A DNA stretch of 5,972 nucleotides from an uncultured Collinsella sp. (GTDB taxonomy: Bacteria; Actinomycetota; Coriobacteriia; Coriobacteriales; Coriobacteriaceae), in NCBI GenBank assembly GCA_902470925.1, contig CABRIF010000125.1, positions 1-5,972 of the forward strand. The letters run 5' to 3'. Both the position numbers and the translations under genes were made by a program. This document shows positions 5,020 to 5,972 of the stretch, in pieces. The notes beneath the pieces are model-generated. The model saw nothing but the letters and a program-made list of their open reading frames with translations, was not told the origin of the DNA and made no database searches. How positions within the stretch are numbered: the stretch's first letter is position 1; each line of letters begins with the position of its first letter.

Positions 5020-5972
5020 ATGCGCGCAATGCAGCATGTTTGCAGATGGATGCGTGCCTGGGCGCTTGCGGGTGTGGCTGCGGTGGCGTTGGTTGCCGCG
5101 CCCGTCCCGGCGCAGGCTGCGCAGACGAGCATACAGACGGTCGCGGTGACGCCGAGCTACGCCAACCCGGCAACGGGTGTCATCGAGGATTCCGGAGGCA
5201 CCGCGAACCAGGCGCTGGGCGAGTCCATGACGGCATCGTGCGTGTTCGACCAGGCGTTGGTGGAGCGTGCCGCAGATGGCAGGCTCTACGCCACGATGCG
5301 CTTTCGGCTGATCGACCAGATCAGCGCGGTGTCGGTTGACGTGTCGGGCGATGGAGGCGCGACGTTTGCCGCCGCCGACGTGCAGGAGATGCAGCGCGAC
5401 GTGTCGCACGGAGATGGTAGCCAGGACAACGTGGGCGACTATCGGTTTGAGATTCCCGCGGCAGACGCGGTGGTGCGGGTGCACCTGGATGTGGTGCCCA
5501 TGGGGCGTGCGGTGGTGTGCTTCGCGGCGCTGGGTGCGGCAACCGAGGGCAACCCGAACGGCTTCGTGGAGAGCGTGGTTGCAGGCGAGGATATCGCTGG
5601 CTCCGGCGCAGCTGCTGCGGGGGCGACGGATGCCGCGGCGACAGGCGCGGATACCGCTGCGGCTGGTGCGGAAGCCGCTGCGGATGCTTCGGGTACCGAG
5701 GGGTCGGGCGAAGTGTCTGCGGCTTCGGACATCCAGGAATACGATGCCGACGGCAACCGCGTTGACGCTGAGGGGCCCGCTCGACTCGGCGGCGGCACGG
5801 TGGCCCTCGTTGTTGCTGCGGCAGCGGGTCTGCTGGCGGTGGGCGCGGGGGTGTTCTGGCTTGTGCGCGTGCGCCCGGCCCGTGCTGTGGCGGCGCGGGC
5901 CGCTGCGGCGGCGGCGCCGGATTCGGCTCCGGTGTCGGCTGGGGGCTCGGGTTCGGCTGCGGTGTCGGCTGG
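5020..5972 (+). CDS. Shp-like membrane-anchored haem-binding protein (3' end beyond window)
   Basis: Partial; at least 317 residues with no stop before the right edge. AAGG (5007-5010) is 9 bases before ATG 5020. In-frame ATG 5014 is possible but too close to it. The gene starts 15 bases after the NEAT gene stop with no terminator between, so the two are co-transcribed. The signal peptide ends near AQA (31-33). Residues about 40-175 match the streptococcal Shp haem-binding fold as I know it: an opening like TPSYANPATGVIEDSGG, GESM (67-70), GRLYATMRFRLIDQISAV (87-104), NVGDYRFEIP and VVPMGRAVVCF (158-168). S. pyogenes Shp binds haem through Met66 and Met153; here Met70 and Met161 occupy those places. 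An Ala/Gly/Thr-rich linker (about 185-235) leads to a membrane span (257-282), then a basic turn and an Ala/Ser-rich tail. Role: takes haem from the NEAT protein and passes it to an ABC importer, probably encoded downstream. No LPxTG is seen. Confidence 0.85.
   Translation, partial: MRAMQHVCRWMRAWALAGVAAVALVAAPVPAQAAQTSIQTVAVTPSYANPATGVIEDSGGTANQALGESMTASCVFDQALVERAADGRLYATMRFRLIDQISAVSVDVSGDGGATFAAADVQEMQRDVSHGDGSQDNVGDYRFEIPAADAVVRVHLDVVPMGRAVVCFAALGAATEGNPNGFVESVVAGEDIAGSGAAAAGATDAAATGADTAAAGAEAAADASGTEGSGEVSAASDIQEYDADGNRVDAEGPARLGGGTVALVVAAAAGLLAVGAGVFWLVRVRPARAVAARAAAAAAPDSAPVSAGGSGSAAVSA
5922..5972 (+). repeat. 30-bp tandem repeat at the right edge
   Basis: The 21 bases at 5922-5942 recur at 5952-5972 with one C/G difference, a 30-bp period coding for SAPVSAGGSG then SAAVSA. 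The window cuts the second unit, so the true copy number is unknown. It lies in the tail after the membrane span of the Shp-like protein. Confidence 0.75.

Overview
This is a high-GC window whose gene content points to a Gram-positive actinobacterium, most plausibly a Coriobacteriia member such as a Collinsella-like gut bacterium. The reasons are strong Shine-Dalgarno sites, GC-biased codons, two LPQTG sortase-anchored surface proteins and a NEAT/Shp haem-uptake pair. This placement is inference from gene content. All four supported genes are on the + strand; the last is cut by the right edge.

Layout. Positions 1-150 hold no gene I can support. From 153 to 274 lies a regulatory leader: a perfect 7-bp inverted repeat that brackets a candidate -35, a candidate -10, a small hairpin and a near-perfect Shine-Dalgarno. 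It precedes a 587-residue secreted, wall-anchored protein (275-2038). That protein has a signal peptide, a Cys-containing N-terminal domain with a lysozyme/transglycosylase-like Glu-Ser ... Gly-Tyr-Tyr-Gln signature, a roughly 240-residue low-complexity acidic Ser/Gly/Asp stalk and an LPQTG signal. A rho-independent terminator (2046-2084) separates it from pyrE (2131-2814, orotate phosphoribosyltransferase), a housekeeping pyrimidine gene with all expected active-site motifs.

The 384-bp gap after pyrE (2815-3198) is structured. It contains a GC hairpin, a strong TTCG-loop terminator, and a 42-44 bp tandem repeat that re-copies the terminator's 3' arm two more times. Then comes an abruptly AT-rich promoter region with two 21-bp operator-like sites, 50 bp apart.

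That promoter drives what looks like a haem-acquisition operon. The first gene (3199-5004) encodes a 601-residue LPQTG-anchored protein with three NEAT-like domains and an intervening helical (FIVAR-like) and Pro-rich spacer. The second (5020 to beyond 5972) encodes a membrane-anchored Shp-like haem protein starting 15 bases later. The expected pathway is that the wall-anchored NEAT protein captures haem and passes it to the Shp-like protein at the membrane. Shp would then load an ABC importer, probably encoded just past the right edge.

The most interesting signal is the apparent use of methionine pairs in every haem module here. All three NEAT-like domains lack the YxxxY tyrosine motif of staphylococcal Isd NEAT domains. 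Each instead carries two Met residues 70-71 positions apart, and the Shp-like protein has the two Met residues expected for bis-Met haem ligation.
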